Below, in pieces: positions 36,301 through 47,409 of a stretch of 64,000 bases of DNA (the stretch's first letter is position 1; the number at the start of each line of letters is the position of its first letter). The position numbers and the translations under genes were made by a program. The notes under the pieces are model-generated. The model had not been told where the DNA came from. It ran no database searches and saw only the letters and a list, made by a program, of their open reading frames with translations. This DNA comes from Lutraria lutraria (taxonomy: Eukaryota; Mollusca; Bivalvia; Venerida; Mactridae): assembly GCA_964023205.1 (NCBI GenBank), contig OZ026834.1, forward strand, positions 31,038,756-31,102,755, given 5' to 3'.

Positions 36301-39300
36301 GAAATGTATTGGTGGTTTAAGTGGCTGGTGCTTAGTTTTAAATTGGTTGTATTCATGCAGTATCAATGGTTAAATAAATGTTTTAACGACAGAAAAACAT
36401 AACTTTCGGTAAGAGTATACTACGTTGGACAGGCTCTCGTAAAAAGCAATAAATTATTATCCTTGTTTGATTACGCTTATAAAGTCATTTAAAGCAAATC
36501 ACAAAGCATTGAATACGCCTACCGTCGTTCTGTAAATGGAGTGGTTATTTTATCTGTGTAGACTTTCAAACCCCTATACATAGTTATTGCCACTTATTAT
36601 CACTTCAAGAGTTGTCGTTCCTATAATGTTCAAACAGCCCTTTTCTTCGTAATAGAAACGATCACTATATCGAATTACGAAAATACATGTACGAGGGTTG
36701 TCCATAAAGTATGTAGGCTTTTCTCATGTCTACCAGTTAACAACAAGTTTGGCGACGCCGTTACCGGAAGGTAACTCCAGAAAGAAAGGAGACGTAAAGT
36801 GGCAATCTCTTATATTACGTTTCATTACATGTATGTTGAGGGCAACGAACACCAACTCTGCTAGGATATTGGCAACCATCAAGTTCTGTGAGACATTAGA
36901 AAAACACGAACACAAATCGATAAGATGATAGAACTGTCAAGAAATGTTGCCAGTCGCAAGTTTCCATGTATATGATGGGCAGTGATAATTCAGAGGTATC
37001 CGGTTGTGTCATGGAGGGTAATACAAACTTAGATTTTACGGTTATATTTAGACAACCTTTCCAAAGGTTCAATACTGTTGATAGAAACTCGTTTTTTATT
37101 TATTGCATCAAAACACAAGCCCAACCGACCAAAACAGTATTTAGAACAAAAAGTCGATTACAAATGTATCATAAATGACCGCTTGAAGGAAGATTACTAG
37201 TCCGCAAAAACTGGTTCTCCCATAAAGCGTAAAGCACACATCACTATGAAGTGTTCAATCTGATCGTAAAAACTTAAAACAAACAAAAATATGTTTGATT
37301 GTCGAAGTTTCTCATCCTGTATCGACATTTCCTATCATTCGGTACGTTATAAATTACCTCTCCTTACAACTTGTCATACAAAAACTTTATATCACTCTTT
37401 GTTTGAATAAATTTATCAAGATTAACGGAGCACGTAACCTTTTCCATTTCGACATTCTTATTATTCAAATATTAGGCACGTACTGCCGTTTTTAACAAAA
37501 TTGCTGCATAATTATATTTCTCTCGATTCATTCGGAAAACTTTGATTATTATTGCTCAGTACATATTGTGCATAACAAATAATAAAGCACAACTCTCGAA
37601 CAATGGTTATGTATAAAAGGTCCACCGTCCATTCTCATTTTTTGTCAAAGGTTTGCCTGAAATCTACTTTTAATCGTTTCTGTAGATGCTTGGACAGATT
37701 TTGCCATAATCGTTGATTAACTTTTGAAGATGTATTTCTACTAAAATTCTTCTGAGAACATGAAAACTCAAAAATGAAAATTAAACTAGTAGACAGACTT
37801 CAAATTTTATAATATCGGATCAGAATATTTCATTTATTTTAAACTTCTATGTAGTTATAAGTATAATCTTATGATATTACAAGTGATCATCTTACACCAG
37901 TATTTAAAGTTTCTCAAATGTAATCCGATTTCTTGTGCTGAATTTATACATTTCTGGGGAGATTTTGTTCATAATTGACAGTAAGAAGAATTATCAAAGC
38001 TTATCAGTCCGAACCCATGTGTACATTTTTTATGAATATGTATTCATGCATTAGCAAAGAGAAAGTCTGTTTTGCTTTACATACGAATTTGTGTCGAACA
38101 AAGTCACGCGGCTTCAAAAAATGTAGAAGGTAATTACAATTAGACTCCAGGTTAAGAGTTTTTACAGCCACCTTGCAAACAGCGATCATTCTTTTACACA
38201 CTAATACTGTTAAAATAGACCAGTGGCCGTATCCATAGCAATGTTAGAACACACGAGATGGTTTCCTAATAAAACATGCAATTAACTAAATTAGTGGTTT
38301 CAAGGGAGATAACTTAAAACCAGCTCAGCATGCTTCGATTTTTATTGCTTCCCTTAGTATGAAGAAAACTCAGAATAAAGGGGGACAATCTATATAATTC
38401 AGTTTGGAAACTACAAAAGAGTAATCCGGACTGTGGTGGCATATTTCTGCATAAGATAATCAAAAATCTAATAATTTTTCATGGTGAGATTTTCTGTGGA
38501 TGATAAAACATTTTCATAAAAGTAAAACATTTTTTCACGAAAATTTCACGGAAAATGACGAGAAAATTAACTCACTAGTGTATTCAGGAATATGCCACCA
38601 TACCAGACTATAAAATTCGTCCACCATAACTCTAGAATAATATATATCCACGAAATTCCATTCGTTATATAATATGACTATTTCAATCTTATCAAGTTAA
38701 AAACTCTAGCACTTACCAGTCTCCTGTGTCGCCTTGAACGACGATGACTTCATCTTTATTAACTCGCCTGTAGCTACAATTCTTGATAACATCTTCTAAA
38801 ACATCTGAAGAAAGATAATGATTCAAGATTCTTTAATCTTAACGTAAATATATAAACATATTTCTTGACAAGATCCAATCCATTTGTATGGGCAAAACGA
38901 TCAAATCATTTTAAATTACACAAGTAAAGTGTTATACAATTTGCACGTAAAAATCAAACGAAATTAATAAAGTGAAATCTTAGTTACTACCAAAGTCAAG
39001 ATTTATTATGAAGAAGAACTAAGTACATTAATGTTATTATAGATATGTATAAAGTAACTATATTTATGTTGAAACATTAATTTGAGATATCATGTGAACA
39101 GTTTACAGAATAGAATAGAAACCTTTTCAGAAATCATAACATTTGCAAGGAAAATTTTATATCATTATAGCAAGCTTCTTAGTGGATTTTACACCTTTTT
39201 TTCAACGATATTTCAGTCTTTGACGGCGGCCGCTGGGTTCACTTCACCAGTTTTCCTGGACTGTATTCTAACCAGTATTAACTTATCCAACAACTTCTCT

Positions 39301-42300
39301 AGGTATGAAGGTGAATAGATATGTTTTTCAAATTTTCCACGACATAAAAAAATCGTTATTTTCATCATTTACAATAGAAAAATATGTTATAGAGCGATTT
39401 TGAATTCTGATGCTTTGTCGTAATATGTTGTTTTTTCTATTTATACATCTATATTTTGAAAAAATAACACAAAAAATAACTAAAAGTATATAATTGTACA
39501 GTAGAAAGATGTAAATTATCCCTGTGAGTGTTGTGCCTTTATTGATAAAGTATAATTACAGGTAAAGTAAATACTATATAGAGCACCTGTTACCACAATG
39601 TCATAAATATATAGCTGAAAAGTCGATTTTGAAGGGGACACTTCATCCGATAAGCCAACTGATAAGCCATGAAAGCTGGCATTGACTGCATGTAGAATAT
39701 TCAGCACAACCTTATTAAGACAACATTTAGACACAAAGAAAATATGTCCCAATATTGAGGTGACCTCAATACCGAATTGAAATATGGAGGAAGTATATGT
39801 ATTGAAAATCCGTCCGAAAATCAGTGGTATCTAAAACGAGGAGGCCTAAGTATTGAGTTGGTCGCTCTATGTGGTATATTATGGTCCTTTCATGAAAAGT
39901 GTTCTATCTTTCATTATTTGTTTGCAATGAGATTTCCGCCGTTTACTTATATCCTAAGACTGACTTTTGACTACACCAGTATTCTTGAGATACCTACTTG
40001 AGGTAAGCCGTTCCTTCGCAAAACAAATAACTCAAATATTGGATTTAAAACTTGTATCATACTGTATTATAAATTAATGAGTTACATACAAAATGGTAAG
40101 CCGTCTCAGAAATTTCAATTATTGTTTTTAATTGAATATTTGCTCAAGTACCCAGCTTTAGCCAAACGAATGAATTTGCAAAATACCATTACTTACAATA
40201 CCAATAGTATGCGTAATTTATTATTTATTTTTTATTCGAAATAATTACTAAATTCAAGCTAGTCACGTGATTATCTTCGTATCATTATCAAGTGGTGTTT
40301 AATAATGTTTAACTTTATACTTTACAAACTATATCCTGAAATTCGGCACGTCCTGTAAACACTACACCATCCACTCCCCCAACCCATTCAATCTGATACG
40401 AAAGTGATAATTAAATGAAATCTTACTTAAAGATTGCATTCACGCTAACTATTGGAGTTTATCAAGCAGATTGTGAAACAAGCACATTAAAATTATTTTT
40501 TTAATAGAGTCGATGAATTACACATATTGCTAATACACAAACTAATAGGTCTGAGATATAGGTTGAGAACTAAAATGAGATTTGAACTCCGAGACCGATC
40601 ATAAGTTTTGTAACCCCGAACCATACCCTGCGTGATGTTGAAATCGATTTTCGATAAACTTGAACCATCCGTAAAGCAGTTATCATTTGTTCATTATTAT
40701 TTTGTGTGCTGCAATAAGCTTTTCCATGTTTATATGATATAGACACGGAAAAGATTATTACAGCACACAATAATTATATTTGCACAAGTTTCGAATGAAT
40801 AAGGTTTCATTTGATACAAAACTATCTGGTAATATAATATACAATTTTATTTTTTGACCCGTGCCTGTGCGTTGTTATCATAATTGTAGCTTTATGTTTA
40901 CTAAACACATTGTCAACGTTTTATATTGACGATGACAAGTGTATATCCGCACATTGACATGAACACAGTTGTACTTGAAGTTAAAATTTAAAATGAACTT
41001 TACAAAAAGTGTATTATCGCCCGGATATCATGCTGTTAATAAGCCATTAGTTACACAATTCAAGTAATCAAGAATGGCAACAATCATAGATTGAACCTAT
41101 ATTCGTTGTAAAGGTATATTTTTATTAATAACTACATGAATGAAATAATAAAATAGGCTACCGCAGGACAAAAGCATAATGTCGTGAAATGTACCCACTC
41201 GTGATCTTTACAATTTGTTTTTACAGTTAAAGCATAATGATAACAACTAAATGTCGAAGCCAATATCATTCATTTTAATTGCTCTTGAATATCGACTGAC
41301 TTACTTCAGCGTCTATTTGAGTAAACGAAAAGTTGGGAATTTTTAATGGTATATTATTTAAACATACCACTTTAAATTACTCGTCTATTATGATGAAGGT
41401 CTAAATATTTGTCTTGTATCCATAATGGTTTTATCCGAAAGTCGATATGTATTGACCTCTGATTAAGTAAACAGTTTGGAACTTGGAGAAGCGCTCTTTA
41501 TCCACGAGGAACACAATAATGATCTGCATTCATTTCTAAAGCTTCTGTTTTATTCACGAAGTTTAACATAACCTCGCCAAAGCTCGAACAGTAAAACTTG
41601 GGACTTAACTTCGCTACCGTAACTACTTGGGCATTCTCGGACAATCCCGTCACTGAGAATTCAAACGCCGAGGAGTTCCGATTGTCAACTTCGTAGACGA
41701 CGGAGAGGACTGGGGTATTCATACGCGACCAAAGCGGAAGTACACACTTAGTGTACTGATATATTTAAACATTAGCGAATAAGCATAAATTATACATGTA
41801 GTCATATGGTTGTTCTTGTTCCCCTCTTTCATTGCAATACTGAGATATAAATAAAATAGTCCACATCGACTTCCACATCCTAATTTGGGGATATGTCATC
41901 ACAGACAACACATTACAAGTTAGTTATTGTTAGCTATTGTATTTAACCAACAATTTGCATCTTTTATCAACTACTTTATATTAGTTATGCCGTAATCCTC
42001 AGATACGTTTTACTTGACATCTGTATGTAGTAGAATAGTTACTTTTAGGATAATAATTATATAATGAGGGCATCTAGTTAATATCATCAACCACAATCAT
42101 TCATCGGTGCCGCGGTACACAATTGGTTATTAAGAAGGGCAACACATGGGAATCCATTGATGACTGGTAAGATATTTAACTACAGTAAAACCTGTGTAAG
42201 CGGCCACCTCCGAATAAAGGCCACCCTGCGAAAAAGGTGATTCCTTTAAATCCGTCATTAATTATTTTAGAACAAAATGACCTCCGAATAAAGGCAATGT

Positions 42301-44379
42301 GTCTTTCCCAAGGATGGCCTTTGTTCACAGGTTTGACTGTATTGATGTTCTTATTATCTAAATATCTTAAGAAAAACTTGGCGATAAAAACAATGTACAC
42401 TTAGATATAATAGAAATACAAACAATTCTGCACCTGTTGTCTATATCAAATTAAGTGACATTGTGTTGAATTTACACCTCACATATGTACACACAGGATT
42501 AGTTGTTTTAGAAACAAGCCATTATGATAACAGTTTTATCCGTCAAAAATTAAATGGAAATGGAATCACCCTAAGCCGTGGTGCCACGCGAAAGCGCACA
42601 CTCATAGTTCATATTCTGACACTATCTTTCTCACTACATCCAAACCTGTGTTAACGGTCACCTCCGAATACAGGTCATCCTGTAAATGAAGGTCATTCTT
42701 TTTAAAACTATCATTTATTATTTAGAACAAAATGACTTCAGAATACGGACCACCTTTCAATAAAAATCACGTATTTGTATTTCCCAAGTGTGGCCTTTGT
42801 AAACAGGTTTGGATGTACATGTATACGGACACCTAACAGGGGACACTTTATGGTATATTTTTGAAAATAGACGCCATAATGTCTAATTGACATTGTGATA
42901 GCAAGACTGACATGATAAATATGATACTAGTACATAGCAATAGAGTATAACACAACACTCAAATCTCAATTAAATCTTTATTCGCAATTATCTTGGCAGA
43001 AAGTGGTTTCTTAACCCTTTATAACAGTACAATACGGGAAATTGGCCTCTTAATGCAAATGGTTTGTTCTTTAACCGTGCAAAGTGAAAGGTTGCTCTCT
43101 TAATGAAAATGGTATGTTAAAAGACGTACGTGGTTTCTTGATCATTCTTGACTGTATTTTGTTATTCATATTACATCACGTGACTTATACAACAACCGTA
43201 TATGGACAGTTTAAGAACATTATCTTGTTAAACATGAAATGATATGTATTTTGCTTGGTGACTTAATATCTAACATGGAAAACATTTTATACACGACTTA
43301 TAATGTCACCAGAAAGTGACAAGGTGACTTGAAAATAAATGGATGGCATAACATTACCATCCTGCCGGGAACATACTGTGAAGTCACTTATCAGTTAGAT
43401 TAGACATCGAGTTTTAATTTAATTTATCTGTTGTTTAGCGGCCAATCGACAGATACAGTCATTTCAGTGTCGCCACCTAGTGAGGAGAATAAGACCACGA
43501 GTATGGAACATTTATATTCCTACTATTTTCTAATAGTTGTTCATGTTTCTTTGCCATGCCCTGTGTAAAGTACCGATACACGCCTTGCCTTTTTCATGTG
43601 ATTGTCTAGACACGGTCCTTGGCTCGGTAGTTGGGATGGGCACACTGACTGAAAAGGGGCCCTGAGAAATTCTAAAGGTGGAGCCGAGAATCGAACCCAC
43701 GATCATTCGTTCAGTAGTCCTGCGCGTTACTACTGGAACACCACACATTGAGTTATTCGAGCTATTCATTGTATGTTTTACTTTTCTGTTCAATGTTATT
43801 TAAAAAATGTTAAACATGTATTACAAAGACAGTATTGTCCAATGATCTCCATTCTTTAATAATAACATAATCTTTAAAATCTAACTCATTTTGAAAATTG
43901 TTTAAAAATGTTGCTCTTGTTGATATATATAGGAATATTATTTTCTGAAATATATAATTAAATGCATTTGTCATAGTTTACCAATTTCATTTTTTTTCTA
44001 AAATTATGATTAATATCATGTGTGTTTTTGCATATTTTTATCGTGAGTTCTCATTGAAATTGTTTCATTGGAAGATTGGCTACTCCAATATTCTTCCATT
44101 CAAATTTAGATGGACAATAGCTAAAAGAGTTATCATTGTTCTTCGGTCATATATAACTCTACAAAATCCTAAAGCTTCCCAAAATCTGTTCTCTCTAATT
44201 TTTATGTGTGTAAAACCTTAAGATCGAGTTTAAACGTTTTAATGATCGTTCTTACCATCGTTGCATTTACTGAGAAGTTCACTCTTCTTCCGTAACCATG
44301 GCAACACGACCCTTACTTCACCACGACGTCTTTCTTTTGACGGCTTGGAAATGACGTTAATCACTCTATGTTGCATCAT
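24124..44379 (-). CDS. Protein with two cyclic-nucleotide-binding domains (CNBD2-like), complete, 9 exons
   Basis: The nine exons join in perfect phase to a 756-aa frame. Start ATG is at 44379-44377, with an in-frame TAG 30 bases upstream; stop TAA is at 24126-24124. Domain 1 (about 40-186): LPWLRKKSELL, YRRVNKDEVIVVQGDTGDC, FFIIMSGRTSVLI, an acidic insertion (about 88-130), then GKSFGEIALISEDSVRNATV with the cassette Gly150, Glu151 and Arg161 present. Domain 2 (about 195-375): YPYGTLIMKQGDPVEGLFFI and a degenerate cassette GDLEMALEMPTNACSV with Asn at the Arg position. The C-terminal third is charged and probably disordered, with repeated RPKTA/RPKSA motifs. No membrane segment, kinase or GEF domain is seen, so it is not PKA-R in catalytic context, a channel or EPAC. 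A soluble cAMP/cGMP-binding protein is inferred; CNBD2 kinship is by similarity memory. Exons: 44379-44256, 38804-38717, 31148-30931, 29220-29093, 28556-28375, 27649-27554, 27180-27029, 26333-25270 and 24342-24124. Confidence 0.88.
25270..26333 (-). CDS. CNB gene exon 8 (end of domain 2 and charged C-terminal region)
   Basis: The acceptor is ttttttcag. The donor AAG/GTAAAG at 25270/25269 ends the exon in phase 0 after RIDEMRSFQVK. The open frame continues into the intron to a stop near 25075 if unspliced, so an alternative C-terminus is possible. It contains GDLEMALEMPTNACSV, the basic/glutamine-rich IKHREKKKEEQVV, and RPKTAIGIESY. Confidence 0.9.
27029..27180 (-). CDS. CNB gene exon 7
   Basis: The acceptor is tttcatttctag and the donor G/GTATTT. 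It encodes RRKEGYAAAERRFMSKSVEL and CCVEGNEIQ. The highly basic stretch interrupts domain 2. Confidence 0.88.
27554..27649 (-). CDS. CNB gene exon 6
   Basis: The acceptor is atatctttcag and the donor AG/GTGAAT. It encodes SGQAKVFTEPSKHKQQYSQL and MTKLSVMEEEFG. Confidence 0.9.
28375..28556 (-). CDS. CNB gene exon 5 (start of domain 2)
   Basis: The acceptor is tgaaaatttcag and the donor AG/GTAAGC. It encodes AQQQKEYEERKSFIEKCRMF and YPYGTLIMKQGDPVEGLFFI, a second CNB fold entry. Confidence 0.93.
29093..29220 (-). CDS. CNB gene exon 4 (phosphate-binding cassette of domain 1)
   Basis: The acceptor is aactatttcag and the donor AAG/GTAAGT. It encodes DAGKSFGEIALISEDSVRNA, TVIADEESDLLLIHRDLF and NRSMK. 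Confidence 0.95.
29221..30930 (-). other. CNB gene intron 3, no recognised feature
   Basis: This is an AT-rich intron. Repeats of 'cttaaacaatgtaa' just below exon 3 (30760-30920) form a loose tandem-like patch. No other element was recognised. Confidence 0.5.
30931..31148 (-). CDS. CNB gene exon 3 (domain 1 with acidic insertion)
   Basis: The acceptor is tttgttttgtag and the donor G/GTGAGA. It encodes FFIIMSGRTSVLIDTTKSDD, an acidic run (EIKEEDKRPP, DVTSDDDDDNLNGDKK) and RSKYGKFIIHY. Confidence 0.92.
32031..32116. repeat. Long near-perfect hairpin (34-bp arms, 18-bp loop)
   Basis: The arm at 32031-32064 (TATATCGAGGGCTCAGCGCA, then ACACTGTCGTAACT) pairs with 32083-32116 with only a few mismatches. 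The loop is TGTTCTTATTTCTATATG. It could be a foldback/MITE remnant. Confidence 0.85.
32161..32200 (+). repeat. (CTAC)n microsatellite
   Basis: About 40 bases of CTAC units with single-base variants lie here, starting just after 'aatattac'. Confidence 0.85.
33181..33240 (-). repeat. Copy of a dispersed segment also found at 41620-41690
   Basis: The plus-strand words GTAACTAC.. and CCCGTCACTGAGAA are shared with 41620-41660, with an internal length difference. In both copies the segment lies in an intron of the CNB gene in the same orientation. Class not recognised. Confidence 0.45.
35135..35338. repeat. MITE-like element, CCAGGCcCcGgGGTTATAAAACTT ends
   Basis: CCAGGCCCCGGGGTTATAAA on the left is imperfectly inverted as TTTATAACATCAGGACCAGA on the right. 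Subterminal TCAAA.CT..AT.. words are shared. Same family as 46568-46811. Confidence 0.65.
35405..35635. repeat. Diverged second copy of the GGTTATAAAACTT inverted-repeat family
   Basis: The left arm has AAACTTGATATTATTCTCAA and the right arm (reverse complement) has GAACTTGAGAACAGTCTCAA. The internal TCAAAT.TCAT pattern matches the neighbour at 35135. Boundaries are approximate. A lone arm also occurs at about 40568-40625. Confidence 0.45.
38434..38600. repeat. 167-bp MITE, TGGTGGCATATT ends
   Basis: TGGTGGCATATTTCTGCATA at the left is matched by the reverse complement TGGTGGCATATTCCTGAATA at the right. It lies 117 bp from the exon 2 donor of the CNB gene. Confidence 0.8.
38717..38804 (-). 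CDS. CNB gene exon 2 (domain 1, N-terminal helices and first strands)
   Basis: The acceptor is ctttcttcag and the donor TG/GTAAGT. It encodes DVLEDVIKNCSYRRVNKDEV followed by IVVQGDTGD and two bases of the next codon (Cys). Confidence 0.92.
42183..42339. repeat. TA-flanked 157-bp MITE, CAGTaAAACCTGTG ends
   Basis: TA-CAGTAAAACCTGTG ... CACAGGTTTGACTG-TA. CCTCCGAATAAAGGC occurs twice inside. Tc1/mariner-type ends with TA duplication. Confidence 0.85.
42637..42815. repeat. TA-flanked 179-bp MITE, CATCCAAACCTGT ends
   Basis: TA-CATCCAAACCTGTGTTAAC and AAACAGGTTTGGATG-TA are nearly perfect inverted repeats. The interior (CCTCCGAATACAGGTCATCC, ACAAAATGAC) is homologous to the element 300 bp away at 42183. 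Confidence 0.85.
43545..43752 (-). repeat. tRNA-derived SINE
   Basis: On the minus strand, a tRNA-like head has an A-box-like TGGTGTTCCAGTAGTAACGC and, 30 bases on, the B-box GGTTCGATTCTC. It is followed by a GC-richer body (TCAGGGCCCCTTTTCAGTCA, ACCGAGCCAAGGACCGTGTC). It is intronic and in the same orientation as the CNB gene. An 87-residue open frame across it is a by-product. Confidence 0.78.
44256..44379 (-). CDS. CNB gene exon 1 (start exon)
   Basis: It begins MMQHRVINVISKPSKERRRG and continues VRVVLPWLRKKSELLSKCND. The first of two adjacent ATGs follows an in-frame stop. The donor is G/GTAAGA. A non-coding upstream exon is possible but not identified. Confidence 0.8.
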
Positions 44380-46567
44380 TTTGATATCGTCTGCTTTTAT
44401 GTAGTAGATCTAGTGTTTCCTAAATTTTATGCACAACAAAATGTCGTCTGTTTGTTTTGTCTCTCAGAATATTTTTTTATTTAATCAGTTGATGTAAAGT
44501 CTTTTGTCGTCTGTCATATTATTGTTTCGGCTTCTTATACATTTTTTTCAACTTCAATAGTCACTGGTCATTTCACTCGAGTTATAATTCACATTTAGTT
44601 ATCCGATTACTCAAGTAGTTAACTGACTTCAGGGAACGGTTCCAATCGTCTGCCCACGTCGTGTTGATGATATGACCTCACTTCTATCCATTCATAATTT
44701 TATTTATGATAGCGTCTACATTTTAAAGTTGAATCTTAAGACAAGCTTCAGATTATATATAAATAAATAAGATAACAATTTTTTTTAACAATAACTCACA
44801 GAAATTACAATCAGTCGCGTAAAATTGTATTAATTAAAGCCAGTTGCGAGTCATTATTGTTAAATAATTCCTGCACTACCTCCAAGTAACGTCTGCGCCT
44901 TTTTTCATCGTATCCAGTTTTTTATCGGAAATTCATTGAAAAAAAATGTGTCGTCTGTACCTTATTTAGTAAAATATCCAACAACTAAATATACATAGGC
45001 TGATCAGAATTGTTTTCGATTCCTTTCAGTAGATCTACACAAAAATATCCATGTCGTTTGTACGATGACGATTTATCCAGTAGCTATAGACGGTATTATC
45101 AAATAAATATTATGTTAGAAACAGGAAATAGAAATGAACAGACAGAGGTTAGCCAATTACGGATTTTTAACGTGGGCCAAGACTAGTTAGCCGTGCTTAA
45201 TTGGGTGCCTTTATAACGTATTTATAATATTTTTATATTAAATGTTAAGTAAATCTTTCTACCACTGTACAAACAGTAACTGAGATATATACATTACTTT
45301 GAACAAGTTCTGCTTTGTCAAGGACAGCTTTGCATAAATTATATTTGTTTTTAAGATTATTTCAGATTTCTTGCGTTAATTTTCGAGTCAACGCCACGAA
45401 TGCATAAAAATAATGGATTCACCGGCATGCCTTTGAACGCCCCGGATCGTTTTTACAATCATGTCATCCTAAGTAATTTTGTTGGTAAAAAGGGGAAAAA
45501 CAAATACTTTTTTTCAGTCACGTGACATGTTTTATCAAAATTATGTTTGATTGAGTATTTATTCAGCTCTCTTTGTACCGATTGTCCAACAAACTTTGAA
45601 AACCACTTAAAATAGGGGGGGGGGGGGAATCAAATAATAAGTGTATTACATGTGTAGTTCTAAACTAAGTGTATGAAACACGTACTTATTAATGGTCATA
45701 CCTTGCTTACTAGCACCGATCAAGTGATTGAAGACAAAACAATAGATCTAAGTATAAGATACTTTTAAGAGATATAAAATCTAAATAGCTTAAATGCAGT
45801 GAAAACATATTTTTCATAAAACACGTTAAGTGCCAAAAGTCGCTACAAAATACTTTACTGTACATTGTATTGTCAACTTTACACTAACAAAGCCGTCGTC
45901 CGTACGGATGTGTTTTTGCAATACCGACAATAAAACTAACATTGATATTTGTCATTATTTTGGTAATGATATTCATAGGAATTCGTATGGGAAAAAAGTA
46001 AAACAGAGCGTATCACAATATGAACACTCTTATTGCTTTTAAATTGACTTTTCGACAAAATGAAAGATTTTGCTCGCACCCATCATAAGAAATTATCAAT
46101 CATCCATGAATTTACACCATTCAAACACTAGCAAGATCGCTAACCGTAATAATTCTAAACAAATTCAGAACAAATAATTCAAATATTTACTTTGTGTATA
46201 TACCTGAAAAGCTAAATTCGACTCATAGCCGTATAGATAATAGGTTGACAGCTATACATATTAGTTTTATTTAAAATCGTATGAATTCATCCGAAAGTAT
46301 GTATTGTTAGACTTGAATTAAGTGAAAGTTAAATAGACACATGAAGTTGTTGAGATGAATGGCAACAAAGACCCTGGTAAATAATTCATTCAACAGATTT
46401 CTGCTAAAAAGATACTTATTCTGGTATTTTGATTGAGGCGCCGCCTAAGGGTGTCGCTTTTCAGAAACGTGTTAAATCCTGTATATGAATCCGTATTAAA
46501 CATGATCAGGTGTTTGAGTTCATATTGACTGACCGCAAAGTTTACCATAAGTAGTAAATAAATCACA
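44380..46567. other. Intergenic spacer upstream of the CNB gene
   Basis: This is AT-rich sequence. It contains a G13 homopolymer at 45615-45627. I recognise no gene. Confidence 0.4.
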
Positions 46568-46811
46568 AGGCTCCGAGGTTATAAAACTTGAGATTGCTCT
46601 CCGTGCTTAAATCTCATATCTTGTCTTTAATTGTTTCTTAAAAAAAGTTAATTATGATCAGACTATACTGATAGTATTGTTACATAAATCTGGTAGTATT
46701 TATATTGATTTGAAAATGTATTTAATCAACTCCATCTTTTAACAAACACTATTATACTTAAGAATGGAATTGAGCTTTGACTGTTGCTGAATTTTTATAA
46801 CCTCGGAGCCT
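46568..46811. repeat. 244-bp MITE, AGGCTCCGAGGTTATAAAA ends
   Basis: AGGCTCCGAGGTTATAAAAC on the left is perfectly inverted over its first 19 bases on the right (TTTTATAACCTCGGAGCCT). Best-preserved member of the family at 35135 and 35405. Confidence 0.85.
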
Positions 46812-47409
46812 GGACCTCCAGGTGTCAATTGTTAATCAAGTAAGGTAAGACATGAAATGTTCCATATATGAAATAGAAAACACGACGGTGTTAATTTAAA
46901 TTACATATTGAAAGAATCATGCCAAGTCGTTCTCGCTATAGAATTGTCTATTTTTACTTTCGTTTGTTTTGGAGCGCGGCGTTTCTGTGCAAATAAATTC
47001 ATACCACTGTATGAAAGCTGAGTAAACAGAAAAGTGGGGGGAGTACCGAAAACTGTTTTGTTTGACTTCCATTGTGAATATATAATATACTGTATGCAAA
47101 CGCCCATTCATGTCTCCCTCGGTTCAGACACTAAACTAATCCATTGTGAAGATGATATCTAATAGAAAAGTCAACATTAAAAGTTTTTTTGCGAAGTTAT
47201 ATTTTTCCGTATTAAAGTGTACTGAACACATCAAGTATGTCATGTGATTTTTCTCACAAATAACGGTGACACCGACTCGTGGTTACATAGCAAATGTATT
47301 CACGATAAATAAGGAAAGTACTTTTATTTCAATACGATTTTGAAATTTATGCTGCGTTGTAATTAATTTCCTATTTGAAAGTGGTTTGTCAATACTTGAC
47401 ATTCTGCAA

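Larger units (their letters stand above)
31149..38716 (-). other. CNB gene intron 2 (7.6 kb)
   Basis: The intron contains the hairpin at 32031, the CTAC microsatellite at 32161, two inverted-repeat elements near 35135-35640, the MITE at 38434 and otherwise AT-rich sequence without recognisable coding content. Confidence 0.6.
38805..44255 (-). other. CNB gene intron 1 (5.5 kb)
   Basis: The intron holds the 41498-41722 open frame/repeat segment, two MITEs at 42183 and 42637 and the SINE at 43545. The remainder is AT-rich and unremarkable. Confidence 0.6.

Noticed and set aside
36698..36928. 76-aa frame as a transposase gene
   Set aside because: Similarity to mariner is limited to one short segment and no catalytic residues are visible; kept only as a low-interest observation.
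43530..43793. 87-codon minus-strand frame
   Set aside because: It overlays a tRNA-derived SINE with A and B boxes.
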